A stretch of 64,000 bases of DNA from Cypionkella sp049896245. GTDB taxonomy: Bacteria > Pseudomonadota > Alphaproteobacteria > Rhodobacterales > Rhodobacteraceae. Shown here piece after piece: positions 1-8,666 of this stretch. The notes under the pieces are model-generated. The model did not search any database. It was not told the origin of the DNA and saw only the letters and a list, made by a program, of their open reading frames with translations. The stretch's first letter is position 1, and the number at the start of each line of letters is the position of its first letter. A program made the position numbers and the translations under genes. Location: positions 62,001 through 126,000 of the forward strand of contig NZ_JAFCTX010000009.1 in assembly GCF_049896245.1 (NCBI RefSeq), given 5' to 3'.

Positions 1-547
1 GGGCCGCAGCCGTCTGGCAGAACGTGAAGCCGATGTGTTCGACGCCGATGCTTTGCTGTCGCTGGCCGAGGTCGAACTGATGGCTCCCTTGGATCGCGCT
101 GCACTGGCCGAGGTCGAAGCCGCAGCGCGCCAAGTCGCCATTGTCACCGCCTTCGTGCCGCTGGCTTTGGCCGATGTGGCAACAGCACTCTATTCCAACC
201 TGAAACTGATCCGCCGCCTGTCCGAAATCTACGGAGGCCGCTCTGGCAGCATCGGCAGCTTCCGCCTGATGCGCCGGGTGTTCTCAGCCCTGCTGGGCGC
301 GGGCGCGATTGCCCTGGCCGATGATCTGATCGGCTCGGTGGCTTCGGGCGGTATCCTCGCCAAACTGTCGCGGCGCTTTGGCGAAGGCGTGGTAAACGGC
401 GCTTTGACCGCGCGGGTTGGCTTGGCCGCGATGGAGCTGTCGCGCCCGATGCCCTTCGTGGCCCTGCCGCGACCGGGGACCTCGGCGACCACCAGCCGGG
501 CCTTGGCGGGGTTGTTCGGGCGGGGTGAGAAAACTGAGGAAACCTGA
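1..547 (+). CDS. YcjF-like membrane protein (DUF697/TIGR01620), 5' truncated
   Basis: The reading frame is open to the window edge, so only the C-terminal part is visible; a GTG at 35 is in frame but is probably internal. The visible part has two hydrophobic stretches (AIVTAFVPLALADVATALY and the region around LLGAGAIALADDLIG) separated by a basic, Arg/Gly-rich segment containing IRRLSEIYGGRSG. This is the layout of the C-terminal domain of the YcjF/TIGR01620 inner-membrane family, whose biochemical role is not established. In proteobacteria it often follows a YcjX-type GTPase, which would lie upstream of this window. The assignment rests on remembered family features, not on a search. The 3' end is followed closely by structured repeat element A. 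Confidence 0.7.
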   Translation, partial: GRSRLAEREADVFDADALLSLAEVELMAPLDRAALAEVEAAARQVAIVTAFVPLALADVATALYSNLKLIRRLSEIYGGRSGSIGSFRLMRRVFSALLGAGAIALADDLIGSVASGGILAKLSRRFGEGVVNGALTARVGLAAMELSRPMPFVALPRPGTSATTSRALAGLFGRGEKTEET

Positions 548-565
548 CGCAACGATCGTCGCTCT

Positions 566-775
566 TACCCGATTTGTCCGTCGACAAATCGGGCCGCGCC
601 TGCCTGCCCCCGGCAGGCGCGAAATCGCGCCAGCCAGTCAGGCGCGCCCCGATTTCCAACCCATAGTCTGCTGTATATATCCCCTTGCGCGACGGCGTTC
701 CGCCTTACGCAACGCACCGGAAAACTCTGCCCCGCAGAGTTTTCTCTCGGCGCGGGGACAGTCCTGAAATCGCCC
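566..775 (+). repeat. Structured intergenic element A, copy 1 (four hairpins)
   Basis: Four hairpins follow one another. H1 pairs 568-578 with 583-593 (CCCGATTTGTC/GACAAATCGGG). H2 pairs 595-604 with 612-621 (CGCGCCTGCC/GGCAGGCGCG). H3 pairs 685-689 with 708-712 (TTGCG/CGCAA), with an inner GGCG/CGCC. H4 pairs 721-730 with 734-743 (AAAACTCTGC/GCAGAGTTTT). A second copy with the same order lies at 7490-7685, and several stems there carry paired changes. Both copies sit between convergent genes. This stretch also fills most of the gap of about 310 bases between the YcjF-like gene and argE. Confidence 0.85.
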
Positions 776-827
776 AAAGGTTAAAAATGTCCTAAATCGA
801 CATATCTAACCTTTTCATTATAAACAT

Positions 828-853
828 ATAAAAAAGGTCCCGAGTTGGGACCA
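828..853 (-). terminator. Rho-independent terminator of argE
   Basis: On the minus strand GGTCCC-AACTC-GGGACC (852-836) is followed by an unbroken run of T residues. It begins a few bases after the argE stop codon. The same 17-base hairpin forms the fnrL terminator at 18567. Confidence 0.85.
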
Positions 854-857
854 CCGC

Positions 858-2006
858 CTAAAACCCAACCTCACAGCGATCCACCAATTCCGCCAACATC
901 GCGCGGCACCGCTCGATCTGCTCGACCGAGACAAATTCATCCGGCTTGTGCCCCTGCGCCATCGACCCCGGCCCGCAGATCACCGTCGGGATGCCGAGGC
1001 GGGCGTCAAACAACCCGCCCTCGGTGCCAAACGCCACCTTGATCGTGCCATTCGCCCCGGTCAGCGATTTGACAAAATTCACCACCGCCGCATCCGAAGC
1101 CGTCCCCAACCCCGGATAATCCCACAGCCGTTCAATCCTGATCTCTGCCTCAGGAAACTCGCCCCGCAAAGGCGCCACAATCGCCTGGGCTCCCGCCCGC
1201 AGATCCGCGATCAAGGCATCGGTATCTTCCCCCGCCAAACTGCGGATTTCAAAGTCGATCACGGCGGAGTTCGGCACGATATTCACCTGCACCCCCCCGT
1301 TCAACTTACCCACATGCAGCGTCGAATAAGGCACATCATAATCGCCATCCCGCAACCCCGCCACCGCCACCCTTGCCTGCAACCCCCGCACCACGCCGAT
1401 AAAATCCGCCGCCAGATGCAGCGCGTTCAGGGCCAGCGGTGCCAGTGCCGAATGGCCCTCGCGCCCTACACAGCTCGCCCGCAACGCGATCTTGCCCTTG
1501 TGGCCGGTGGCCACCTGCATCGCCGTCGGCTCGCCCACGATACACATCCGGGGCCGCACAGGGGCCGCCTCCAGCATCTCAATCAAACTGCGCACCCCCA
1601 TGCAGCCGATTTCCTCGTCATAAGACAGCGCCAGATGCAGCGGCACTTTCAGCGGCCGTTTGGCGGCGAGAAGCACCGCCTCAATCGCGCAGGCCGCAAA
1701 GCCCTTCATATCGGCAGCCCCCCGGCCATAGTAGCGCGCGTCTTTTTCGGTCAGCGCAAAAGGCGGCACGGTCCACGCTTGGCCTTCCACCGGAACCACA
1801 TCGGTATGGCCCGACAGCATCACTCCGGCCCGGTCTTGCGGCCCGATCGTGGCGTAGAGGTTAGCCTTGCCGCCGGATGGATCGGGGATCAGAGTGGAGT
1901 CAATGCCAGCCTCGGCCAGCAGGTCTTGCACATAGCCCATCAACGCGATGTTCGGCTTAGAGCTGACCGTGTCAAAACTCAGCAACCGTTCCAAAATCGC
2001 ACGCAT
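858..2006 (-). CDS. argE: Acetylornithine deacetylase
   Basis: This M20-family metallopeptidase removes the acetyl group from N-acetylornithine in arginine biosynthesis (EC 3.5.1.16). The 382-residue protein has the usual family length. Visible motifs are SGHTDVVP (His67, Asp69), GRGAADMKG (Asp99), which supply zinc ligands, and the catalytic acid pair in SYDEEIG (Glu131/Glu132), followed by GEPT and the dimerisation domain. The start was set at the ATG at 2006 because AAGGAGA lies just upstream on the minus strand; the frame is open further 5' to 2318, but that extension is not family-like. The gene ends at its own hairpin terminator. Other M20 deacylases acting on related N-acyl amino acids are possible. 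Confidence 0.9.
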   Translation of the reverse strand: MRAILERLLSFDTVSSKPNIALMGYVQDLLAEAGIDSTLIPDPSGGKANLYATIGPQDRAGVMLSGHTDVVPVEGQAWTVPPFALTEKDARYYGRGAADMKGFAACAIEAVLLAAKRPLKVPLHLALSYDEEIGCMGVRSLIEMLEAAPVRPRMCIVGEPTAMQVATGHKGKIALRASCVGREGHSALAPLALNALHLAADFIGVVRGLQARVAVAGLRDGDYDVPYSTLHVGKLNGGVQVNIVPNSAVIDFEIRSLAGEDTDALIADLRAGAQAIVAPLRGEFPEAEIRIERLWDYPGLGTASDAAVVNFVKSLTGANGTIKVAFGTEGGLFDARLGIPTVICGPGSMAQGHKPDEFVSVEQIERCRAMLAELVDRCEVGF

Positions 2007-2175
2007 CTGGGTCTCCTTTTTATGCAAGCAGGCTAGCGCGAAGCCGCGAGAGGGGAAAGGCTGGGAACGACGGATGTGACACGATTTGTCACGCGGAAGC
2101 CCCTTCCCAAACGCCCGGCTTCCTGCCAAATTCAACGCATATCGCCCGCAAGGGCCCCAACCGATTGGACAGAGC

Positions 2176-2892
2176 ATGACATTGAAAGCGCTTTTCCCCG
2201 CCCTTGCCACCACCGCTTTGGTGGCTTTGTGCCTGCCTGCCTTCGCGCAGACCGCCACGACGGAAGCCCCGGCTGCGGCGAAGGGGCCGAATGTGAAATC
2301 CTCGGCGACTGGCACCAAGGGGGCGGTGGCGACCTTCGCGATGGCGCAGGATCTTTATACTTTGGGTATGGCCAACAAGGACGCGCTAACGGTTTTGACG
2401 GCGGCGAAGCTGGCGGGATCGGTGGAGGTGAAAGAGGTTGAGCGCAAGAAAGAGACTAAGGGCACCGAACTGGCGGGCGAGACCGAGGGCAAGGATCTGC
2501 CGGTGGATGCGGCCACGATGATGGCCTCGGCGAAGGAGCTCGCGGGCGAGGATGAGGTGCTGGCGGGGCTGGTCGAGGATGCGATGGTGGAGACTGGGCG
2601 CGGCCGGGTTGGCGGGGCTTCTTCTACCCTGTCGCGGCTGCCTGCGGGACAGACCGATACTTGGGAGGTGCCGTTTTATGGTGACAGCTATGCCGAACTG
2701 GCCGTGGTCGGCGACGGCGATTCCAACCTCGACGTTCTCGTCACCGATGAAAGCGGCAACACGATTTGCTATGATGTAAGCTGGTCCGACAAGATTTACT
2801 GCGACTTCGTGCCCGCTTGGAACGGGTATTTTTATGTGACGGTGCAGAATAATGGCGCGTCTCGAAACAGCTATTACTTGATGACGAACTGA
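2176..2892 (+). CDS. Secreted protein of unknown function with a C-terminal beta domain
   Basis: This 238-residue protein begins with a clear Sec signal peptide (MTLKALFPALATTALVALCL... ending in PAFAQ). The middle is Ala/Lys/Glu-rich and looks flexible or helical. The last 90 residues (from about SRLPAGQTDTWEVPFYG) have the pattern of a pre-peptidase C-terminal (PPC)-like beta sandwich, with Asp/Gly-rich turns (GDGDSNLDVLV) and two Cys (CYDVS, CDFV) that could form a disulfide. It should be exported to the periplasm or beyond. I do not recognise a named family for the whole protein. The ATG at 2176 was preferred over an in-frame start at 2086 because the signal peptide begins there. A small hairpin with a T-rich tail follows. 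Confidence 0.75.
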   Translation: MTLKALFPALATTALVALCLPAFAQTATTEAPAAAKGPNVKSSATGTKGAVATFAMAQDLYTLGMANKDALTVLTAAKLAGSVEVKEVERKKETKGTELAGETEGKDLPVDAATMMASAKELAGEDEVLAGLVEDAMVETGRGRVGGASSTLSRLPAGQTDTWEVPFYGDSYAELAVVGDGDSNLDVLVTDESGNTICYDVSWSDKIYCDFVPAWNGYFYVTVQNNGASRNSYYLMTN

Positions 2893-2912
2893 ACGGATTT
2901 CACGGATCAAGG

Positions 2913-2940
2913 CGGCGCGCTGAAAGGTGCGCCGTTTTCG
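2913..2940 (+). terminator. Probable terminator after the secreted-protein gene
   Basis: CGGCGC (2913-2918) pairs with GCGCCG (2929-2934) and is followed by GTTTTCGTTT. Confidence 0.6.
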
Positions 2941-3040
2941 TTTGGGGGTGTGTCCACGCGTGGACAGGGGTTTCAAATATATGATTTCAAGGCGCTACAA
3001 GGTCGCGTTTACAGTTTGTTAAGACACTGCCACCCGGGAT

Positions 3041-3125
3041 TTGCTCTTTTTGAAATACTTCCGCCGGAGGCTTCTTGGGCCAGCGCAGGGTGCCTCCGGC
3101 GAAGATATTTGCGCACAGAGGATGA
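3041..3125. repeat. Inverted pair of element-B repeats (GCCTCCGGCGG-ATATTT type)
   Basis: Two copies of a short Rhodobacteraceae-type intergenic motif face each other. The minus-strand copy at 3071-3041 reads GCCTCCGGCGGAAGTATTTC followed by AAAAAGAGCAA, and differs at one position from the copy at 56283-56313. The plus-strand copy at 3092-3111 reads GCCTCCGGCGAAGATATTTG. The pair lies between two convergent genes (ends at 2892 and 3158) and probably folds through the GCCTCCGGC/GCCGGAGGC arms. Confidence 0.7.
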
Positions 3126-3157
3126 CAGTTTTAGATAAGGTTTAGGGGATTGGGGGG

Positions 3158-3790
3158 CTAGATCAGCAGGCCCGCATGCCTTGCGCCTGCCAGCAGGTTG
3201 TCGGCAAGATGATGCGCCCAGCGGCCGGTGCTGGGGACCACATCAGGCACCTGCACCACGAAACAGCCGGCGCGGTGGGCGGCTTCGGCGCCGGTTTCGC
3301 TGTCTTCGAACACCAAGCAGCGCGCTGGGGACACGCCGAGCTTTTCGGCGGCGAGCAGATAGGGCGCGGGGTTGGGTTTGGGGGCGGTCACGTCATCGAC
3401 GGTGATGATCAGATCGAACATCTCGGCTATCCCTGCGACTTCCAGCTTGTGATGTGCCTCGCGCCGCCCTGATGAGGTGACAAGCGCCATCGGCAGCAGG
3501 CGGGCTTGCAGCAAATCCATCGCCCCGGCTTTCAGGCTCAGGCCGTTCATATCCATCGCGGCGCGAAAGCCGCCTTGCCAAAGCGGATGCAGCGCTTCGG
3601 GATCAACGCCGGGCATCGCGGCGCTGATGATTTTGCCGCCTGTGGGCAGATCGACGCCGACGAGTTGGTGCAAAAACGCCTCGGTGACCGGATGGCCCAA
3701 TTCGGCAAAGGCGGCGAGACCGGAGGCCATGGCAAGGCTTTCGGTGTCGATCAGCGTGCCGTCAAGGTCGAAGAAAATCGCATCAAACAT
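3158..3790 (-). CDS. HAD-superfamily phosphatase (beta-phosphoglucomutase/Gph-like)
   Basis: The 210-residue protein starts MFDAIFFDLDGTLIDTE, with the HAD motif I nucleophile pair DxD (Asp8/Asp10). It has a helical cap (SLAMASGLAAFAELGHPV), motif II in LVTSSGR, and motif IV in CLVFEDSETGAEAA. The family hydrolyses small phosphate esters such as phosphoglycolate or sugar phosphates, or isomerises hexose phosphates; the substrate cannot be read from the sequence. The start is the ATG at 3790; the longer frame to 3973 runs into the neighbouring gene. The gene lies about 35 bases downstream of the broken cpdB-like gene on the same strand, so the two may be cotranscribed. Confidence 0.85.
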   Translation of the reverse strand: MFDAIFFDLDGTLIDTESLAMASGLAAFAELGHPVTEAFLHQLVGVDLPTGGKIISAAMPGVDPEALHPLWQGGFRAAMDMNGLSLKAGAMDLLQARLLPMALVTSSGRREAHHKLEVAGIAEMFDLIITVDDVTAPKPNPAPYLLAAEKLGVSPARCLVFEDSETGAEAAHRAGCFVVQVPDVVPSTGRWAHHLADNLLAGARHAGLLI

Positions 3791-3825
3791 CGCAAGCCCC
3801 GGTTGTCTGCCGCCCTCATAGCCGA

Positions 3826-5731
3826 TCACAGATACAGGCGAAAGCGGCGAAAGCCGGTGGCAAGCTGTGCAAGCGGTTCCAGACCCAAATGCGGCACCTC
3901 GGCGAGATGGTCGGCGGCGTTGGGGCTTAGATCGACAGTGACCGAACTGCCGGGCATTGGCACAAAGCGCCAATCGGGGAAGCTGGGCGCGGGAACGGCA
4001 CCGCTGCGCAGATAAGCGGCCAACACCTCGCGGTTGTTCTCACTGCCATCATAGACCACTTGCGAGGTGCCGGTGCCGGGAAAGCCAACACCTCCTGCGG
4101 CGCGGTAGCTGTTTGTGGCCAAGGCAAACATCTGATCAGGGCGCACCGGTTGGCCCTGATAGCGCAGATCGCGGATGCGCCGGGCGTCAGGGGCAATCAC
4201 CCGGCCAAAGGTGTTGAAACGTGGCGGCTCCGTCAGATCAATCTGATAGCTGATACCGTGAATGGTATCGAAATTGAAACTGGGGAAATCTTCGTCAATC
4301 AGCGCGGCATCGACGGCTCCGGGCGCGATCTGGTGATAGAGGCTGACCGAGCGTTCCAGCCAATCGGCAAGATCCTGACCGCTGACCCGCAGGCAGGACA
4401 GGCTGTTGGGATGGATATAGAGATCGCTGACATGGCGGGACAGCAGCGGGCCAGCGGCGATGTCGGTGTAATTCTCGGGCCCGCCGCGCCCACCCGCCTT
4501 GAACGGCGCGACAGCCGAGAGCAGCGGCAGTCCGGCGAGGGATGTGCCCGCCAGCGCCCGCGTCAGATGATCCGCCTGTGCCGCCGCCACCAAAGCCAGC
4601 GGCGGGCTTTGCGTCAGCAAGGCGAAATGGCTGTTCAGCGCGATCGGGCTGTGGCCGATTTCGATATCGGTGCGCGCCAGCAGGGCGTCATGCACCGGAC
4701 GGGCGATCTCGACAATCGCATCGTCATCCGCGACCAGCGCTTCGACCTGCCCGGTCACTGGATTGCGTTTTGAGACCGGTCGAAGTTCGGCCCCGAAGCC
4801 GGCAATCCGCCAGCCTTTGCCGCTGTGGGGCAGGGTGAGGTCAATCACCCCCAGATGCGAGCCGAAAAACCCTGGCATCACTGCGGGTTTTCCGGCCAGA
4901 TCGTGACGGCTGGCGGTGGGAAAGGTCAGATGGGTATGGCCCGCGATCACCACATCAATGCCGTCAATCTCGGCCAAAGCCGAGCTGGCATTCTCGGCCC
5001 CCGGCTCGGCTTGCTCCTCGCCGATGCCGGAATGTGACAGCGCGATGATCAGATCGGCGCCGCGCGCGCAATTCGGGCACCAGATGGCGGGCCGAGGCTG
5101 TGATGTCATCCACCGAGGCGCGGCTTTTCAGGTAGCGCTTTTCCCAGACCGTGGTTTGCGGCGGAATGAAGCCCAGCACACCGATTTTCACCCGGTGCAG
5201 CTTGCCGTGGCGGTCACGCAGATCGCGCTGCAACAGCAGATAGGGGGCTGCGAGCGGCGCGCCTCGGGTGGGTTTGAAATACAGGTTCGAGCAGACGATG
5301 GGAAAGCGGGTGGCGGCGAGCGAGCGGCGCAGAAAGCCCAGACCATGGCCAAATTCATGGTTGCCGAGTGCGACCGCATCGTAATCCAGCGCATTCATCG
5401 CGGCGATCATCGGATGCGCGTGCAGCGGGCGGCCCGAGCGCAGCAGCGGCGTGGTTTCGGCAACGAAATCGCCCAACACGGTGCCGTGCAGAAAGTCGCC
5501 ATTGTCAAACAGCAGGCTTTGCGGGCGTTCAAAGCGGGCTTTGTGGATCAGGGTGGCAATGCGGGCGAGGCCGCGCTGCGGGCAGGGACGGCTGGTGTGG
5601 TAATCCCACGCCAGCAGATTGGCATGCAGATCCGAGGTCGCGAGCAGGCGCAGATCAATCACCGCGCCGCCAAAGGTGCCCGAGACCGCACCACGCTGGT
5701 TCGCAAAGCTGTATTGCACCGTAATTCCCAT
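3826..5731 (-). pseudogene. cpdB: 2',3'-cyclic-nucleotide 2'-phosphodiesterase/3'-nucleotidase, frameshifted
   Basis: Two overlapping minus-strand frames together encode one CpdB-like protein. The N-terminal frame (5731 to 4964) carries the metallophosphatase motifs ATSDLHANLL, DNGDFLHG and GNHEFGHG. The C-terminal frame (entered near 5070, ending at 3826) carries the rest of that domain (GHTH) and the nucleotidase domain. The break lies in an alternating GC tract at about 5059-5069. Adding one CG dinucleotide would restore ...HLVPELRARGADLIIALS and give about 635 residues, close to the family norm. The visible start has no long Sec signal, unlike typical periplasmic CpdB. It is either a recent slippage mutation or a sequencing error; both halves are otherwise intact, which favours a very recent event. 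Confidence 0.85.
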
Positions 5732-5951
5732 TCCCCGTCGCAGTGGCAGGCCTGATCTCTGTCAGGTTCTTCTCCCCATGGTTTAACGTCACATCCTAAA
5801 CTGCCGAAAGGAAGGTTAAATTTACGGCCTGCTGAAAACTTTCAGCTTCAAGTTGCATATTTGATCGGCGGCGTTGGGTTTGACACCGGGTGCGGCGAAT
5901 TGCCCTATCCGGTGTTCCATGCGATGAACGACGCAAAGCGGGGGTGCGGCG

Positions 5952-6902
5952 ATGCGATTGGCGGAAACGGTGACATTTGGCGGCTCTGGTCTGGATCGGG
6001 CAGCGGAGTTACGCGGCGATGCGGGGCGGATGGCAGAGCTATTGGCGGCTGGGCAGGTGTTGCCGATCTGGCGCGGTAAGCCGTTGATTGTGGCGCAGAA
6101 TGGTTTGGGCTGGGTGGCGGCGGATAGCGTGGTTTTGGCTGCGGACGCGGCGGTGTTTCTTGGCTTGGATGACGGCGTGGCGCGGTTTGCCGTTGATATC
6201 TCGGGCTGGGAGCCGGAGGTGCTGGAGGCCAGCCAGCCTGCGGGGTTTGTCGATGCCAATCGGCAAGCCCACCCTGCCCTGCCCGAAGATCATGCGTTTG
6301 AGGATTTGCGCGGCGTGATGGCGTTGCTGACCCCGCGGGAGGCGGAACTGGCGGCAACGGCGAAGGCGGTGCTGCAATGGCACAGCACGCATCGGTTTTG
6401 CTCGGCCTGTGGGGTGGCGTCAGAAATGAGCCATGCGGGGTGGCAACGGTCTTGCCCCGCTTGCGGCGCGCATCATTTCCCGCGCACCGATCCGGTGGTG
6501 ATCATGCTGGTCACGCGTGGCAACAAACTTTTGCTGGGGCGCTCGGCTGCGTGGCCCGAGGGGATGTATTCGCTGTTGGCGGGGTTTGTCGAACCCGGCG
6601 AAACGCTGGAGGCGGCGGTGCGGCGCGAGGTGTTTGAGGAGACCGGGATCACCACCGGGGCGGTGCGCTATTTGGCCAGCCAGCCTTGGCCGTTTCCGGC
6701 CTCGTTGATGTTCGGCTGCATTGCCGAGGCGACTTCGGAGGCGATCACGCTGGACCCAGTAGAGTTGGAAGATGCGTTGTGGGTCAGCCGCGAGGACTTG
6801 GTTGCGGTGATGGCAGGGCAGCATCCAAAGATCAAACCGGGGCGCAAAGGCGCGATTGCCCAGTTTCTGATGGCTAATTTCCTTGCAGAACGGCTGGATT
6901 GA
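5952..6902 (+). CDS. nudC: NAD+ diphosphatase / NAD-capped RNA decapping Nudix hydrolase
   Basis: NudC cleaves NAD(H) to NMN(H) and AMP and removes NAD caps from RNA. The 316-residue protein shows an N-terminal domain, a zinc ribbon (Cys150, Cys153, Cys168, Cys171), a complete Nudix box (residues 211-233: GFVEPGETLEAAVRREVFEE then TGI), and the NudC-specific SQPWPFPxS motif (243-251). All catalytic Glu residues are present. It is probably transcribed with the SRPBCC gene that starts about 80 bases later. Confidence 0.93.
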   Translation: MRLAETVTFGGSGLDRAAELRGDAGRMAELLAAGQVLPIWRGKPLIVAQNGLGWVAADSVVLAADAAVFLGLDDGVARFAVDISGWEPEVLEASQPAGFVDANRQAHPALPEDHAFEDLRGVMALLTPREAELAATAKAVLQWHSTHRFCSACGVASEMSHAGWQRSCPACGAHHFPRTDPVVIMLVTRGNKLLLGRSAAWPEGMYSLLAGFVEPGETLEAAVRREVFEETGITTGAVRYLASQPWPFPASLMFGCIAEATSEAITLDPVELEDALWVSREDLVAVMAGQHPKIKPGRKGAIAQFLMANFLAERLD

Positions 6903-6982
6903 CCGCTATCCCTAGCGCGTTGACGATTTTGCTGCGCCTGTTGGCAGATAAAAACAAGAACAAATATGGCTGGGGACTGTCG

Positions 6983-7456
6983 ATGCGGTTTGCGACAAAG
7001 CAGGATATTGAAGCGCCGATCACCGATGTGTTTCGGATCATCTCGGATTTTGAGGCTTGGGAGCGGGCGGCGATGCGGCGCGGTGCAGAAGTGGCGCGCA
7101 CCGACAAGTTGCGGGCGGTGGCGGCCGGGATGCGCTGGGCGGCGCGGTTTTCCTATCGCAGCAAGCAGCGCAATATGGAGCTGGAACTGACCCAAATCGA
7201 GCCCTCGACTTTGCTGCGTTTTGCCGGGATTTCGCAGGCGATTGAGGGGGTTGCCTCGATTGATCTGATGGAATTGGGTGGCAAGCGCACCCGGATGCAT
7301 GTGGTTTTGGAAATCTCACCGCGCAGCCTGACCGCGCGGTTGTTCCTGCAATCTTTGCGGCTGGCGCGGGCGCGGATTGATCGCAAATTTGATCAGCGCG
7401 CGGCGCAGTTGGCGGCTGAGATTGAGGCGCGGTATCGGGCGGTGAAGAAGTATTAA
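6983..7456 (+). CDS. SRPBCC (START/Bet v1-like) family protein
   Basis: This 157-residue protein has the SRPBCC pattern: an N-terminal strand with IEAPITDVFRIISDFEAWERAA, a beta-rich centre, and a long C-terminal helix (FLQSLRLARARIDRKFDQRA). The fold binds hydrophobic ligands or lipids; the ligand is unknown. The ATG at 6983 begins the conserved part; an in-frame start at 6899 overlaps the nudC stop. The gene is followed about 37 bases later by the second copy of structured element A. Confidence 0.7.
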   Translation: MRFATKQDIEAPITDVFRIISDFEAWERAAMRRGAEVARTDKLRAVAAGMRWAARFSYRSKQRNMELELTQIEPSTLLRFAGISQAIEGVASIDLMELGGKRTRMHVVLEISPRSLTARLFLQSLRLARARIDRKFDQRAAQLAAEIEARYRAVKKY

Positions 7457-7489
7457 GTGATCGTTGATGCTGGAGGAAAGCTATCTTTT

Positions 7490-7685
7490 CTTGCCTGATT
7501 TGTCCCGCGACAAATCAGGCCGCGCCTGCCTGCCCCGGCAGGCGCGTTTACACGCACCTACCAGACAGGCGCGGCCCGATTTTCAAACGCCCGGTTTGCG
7601 GCGCAACGCCCCTTGCTCAACGGCCTTCAGCCTTATGAGCAATGAACCGGAAAACGCTTTCCCAGAGCGTTTTCTTTCGGTTCAA
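7490..7685 (+). repeat. Structured intergenic element A, copy 2 (four hairpins)
   Basis: It has the same order of hairpins as copy 1 at 566-775. H1 pairs 7494-7504 with 7509-7519 (CCTGATTTGTC/GACAAATCAGG). H2 pairs 7521-7530 with 7537-7546 (CGCGCCTGCC/GGCAGGCGCG). H3 pairs 7613-7618 with 7637-7642 (TTGCTC/GAGCAA). H4 pairs 7651-7658 with 7666-7673 (AAAACGCT/AGCGTTTT). Relative to copy 1, H1, H3 and H4 have paired substitutions that keep the stems. It lies between convergent genes and ends close to the pheA stop codon. Confidence 0.85.
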
Positions 7686-7687
7686 AG

Positions 7688-8518
7688 TCAGCCCCTACGA
7701 CGATCTGCCGGATACACGCCCAAAATGTCCACCTGGGTTGAGAAATAGCGCAGTTCTTCCAGCGCGCGTTTGACCGGAGCGTCTTCGGGATGGCCTTCGA
7801 TATCGGCGTAAAACTCGGTCGCGGTGAACGAGCCTCCGACCATATAGCTTTCCAGCTTGGTCATGTTGATGCCGTTCGTCGCGAACCCGCCCATGGCTTT
7901 GTACAAAGCCGCCGGAATGTTGCGCACCCGGAAGGTGAAGGTGGTGATCATCTGCTCGGCGCGGCGGCTATCGTCCGGGGTGCGGCTCATCACCAGAAAG
8001 CGGGTGGTGTTGTTGGCGTGGTCTTCGATATGCGGGGCGAGAACATCAAGGGCATAGATCGCAGCCGCGAGCTCGCTGGCCAAAGCCGCTTTGGTCACAT
8101 CGCGGCCTTCCGCCACTTCGCGCGCGGCGCGGGCGTTGTCGGAGCTGACCTTACCCTTGATGCCGTGCGCTTTCAGGAACCCCGCGCATTGCGGCAGTAT
8201 CACCACATGACCATGCGCTTCTTTCACATCCGACAGTTTCGCCCCCGGCACGCCAAGCAGGTTCACATGCACCCGCACGAAGGCTTCATCGACGATATGC
8301 AGGCCCGCGCGCGGCAACAGCGAATGCACATCCGCGACCCGGCCATAGGTGGAGTTTTCCACCGCCAACATGCCCAATTCAACCTCGCCCGAGCGAGTCA
8401 GTTCGACCACATCTTCAAAGGTGGTGCAAGGAAACGCCTGCATATCCGGGCGCGCCTGCTGGCACGCCTGATGCGAATAGGCCCCCAATTCACCCTGAAA
8501 CGCGATACGCCCTGACAT
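7688..8518 (-). CDS. pheA: Prephenate dehydratase (monofunctional)
   Basis: It converts prephenate to phenylpyruvate in phenylalanine synthesis. The 276-residue protein has the periplasmic-binding-like catalytic domain (FQGELGAYSH at the N-terminus, VENSTYGRV, and the catalytic NTTRF motif) and a C-terminal ACT domain (TTFTFRVRNIPAALYKAMG...SYMVGGSF). The ACT domain normally gives feedback inhibition by phenylalanine. There is no chorismate mutase domain. The ATG at 8518 is chosen because GGAG lies eight bases upstream; a GTG at 8527 is also in frame. It is divergent from cycM. Confidence 0.93.
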   Translation of the reverse strand: MSGRIAFQGELGAYSHQACQQARPDMQAFPCTTFEDVVELTRSGEVELGMLAVENSTYGRVADVHSLLPRAGLHIVDEAFVRVHVNLLGVPGAKLSDVKEAHGHVVILPQCAGFLKAHGIKGKVSSDNARAAREVAEGRDVTKAALASELAAAIYALDVLAPHIEDHANNTTRFLVMSRTPDDSRRAEQMITTFTFRVRNIPAALYKAMGGFATNGINMTKLESYMVGGSFTATEFYADIEGHPEDAPVKRALEELRYFSTQVDILGVYPADRRRG

Positions 8519-8666
8519 TTCGACCACTCCGCGGTAAAAAGCCCCGCATTGGGGCTATTGGTCGCGCTACTACACCTTGAAAGAAGGCGGGGGAAGCGGG
8601 TAGATAGCCCCAAATCAGGTTCCGGCTTTGCAGCCCACCCAAACACGACCCGAAGGAAGGCGCGAC

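Noticed and set aside
948..2036. Long plus-strand open frame opposite argE
   Set aside because: It is the antisense of a well-supported M20 enzyme, is His/Arg/Gln/Pro-rich and matches no family; an artefact of high GC.
4916..5755. Plus-strand frame of 279 codons opposite cpdB
   Set aside because: Antisense of the CpdB-like sequence; composition is not protein-like.
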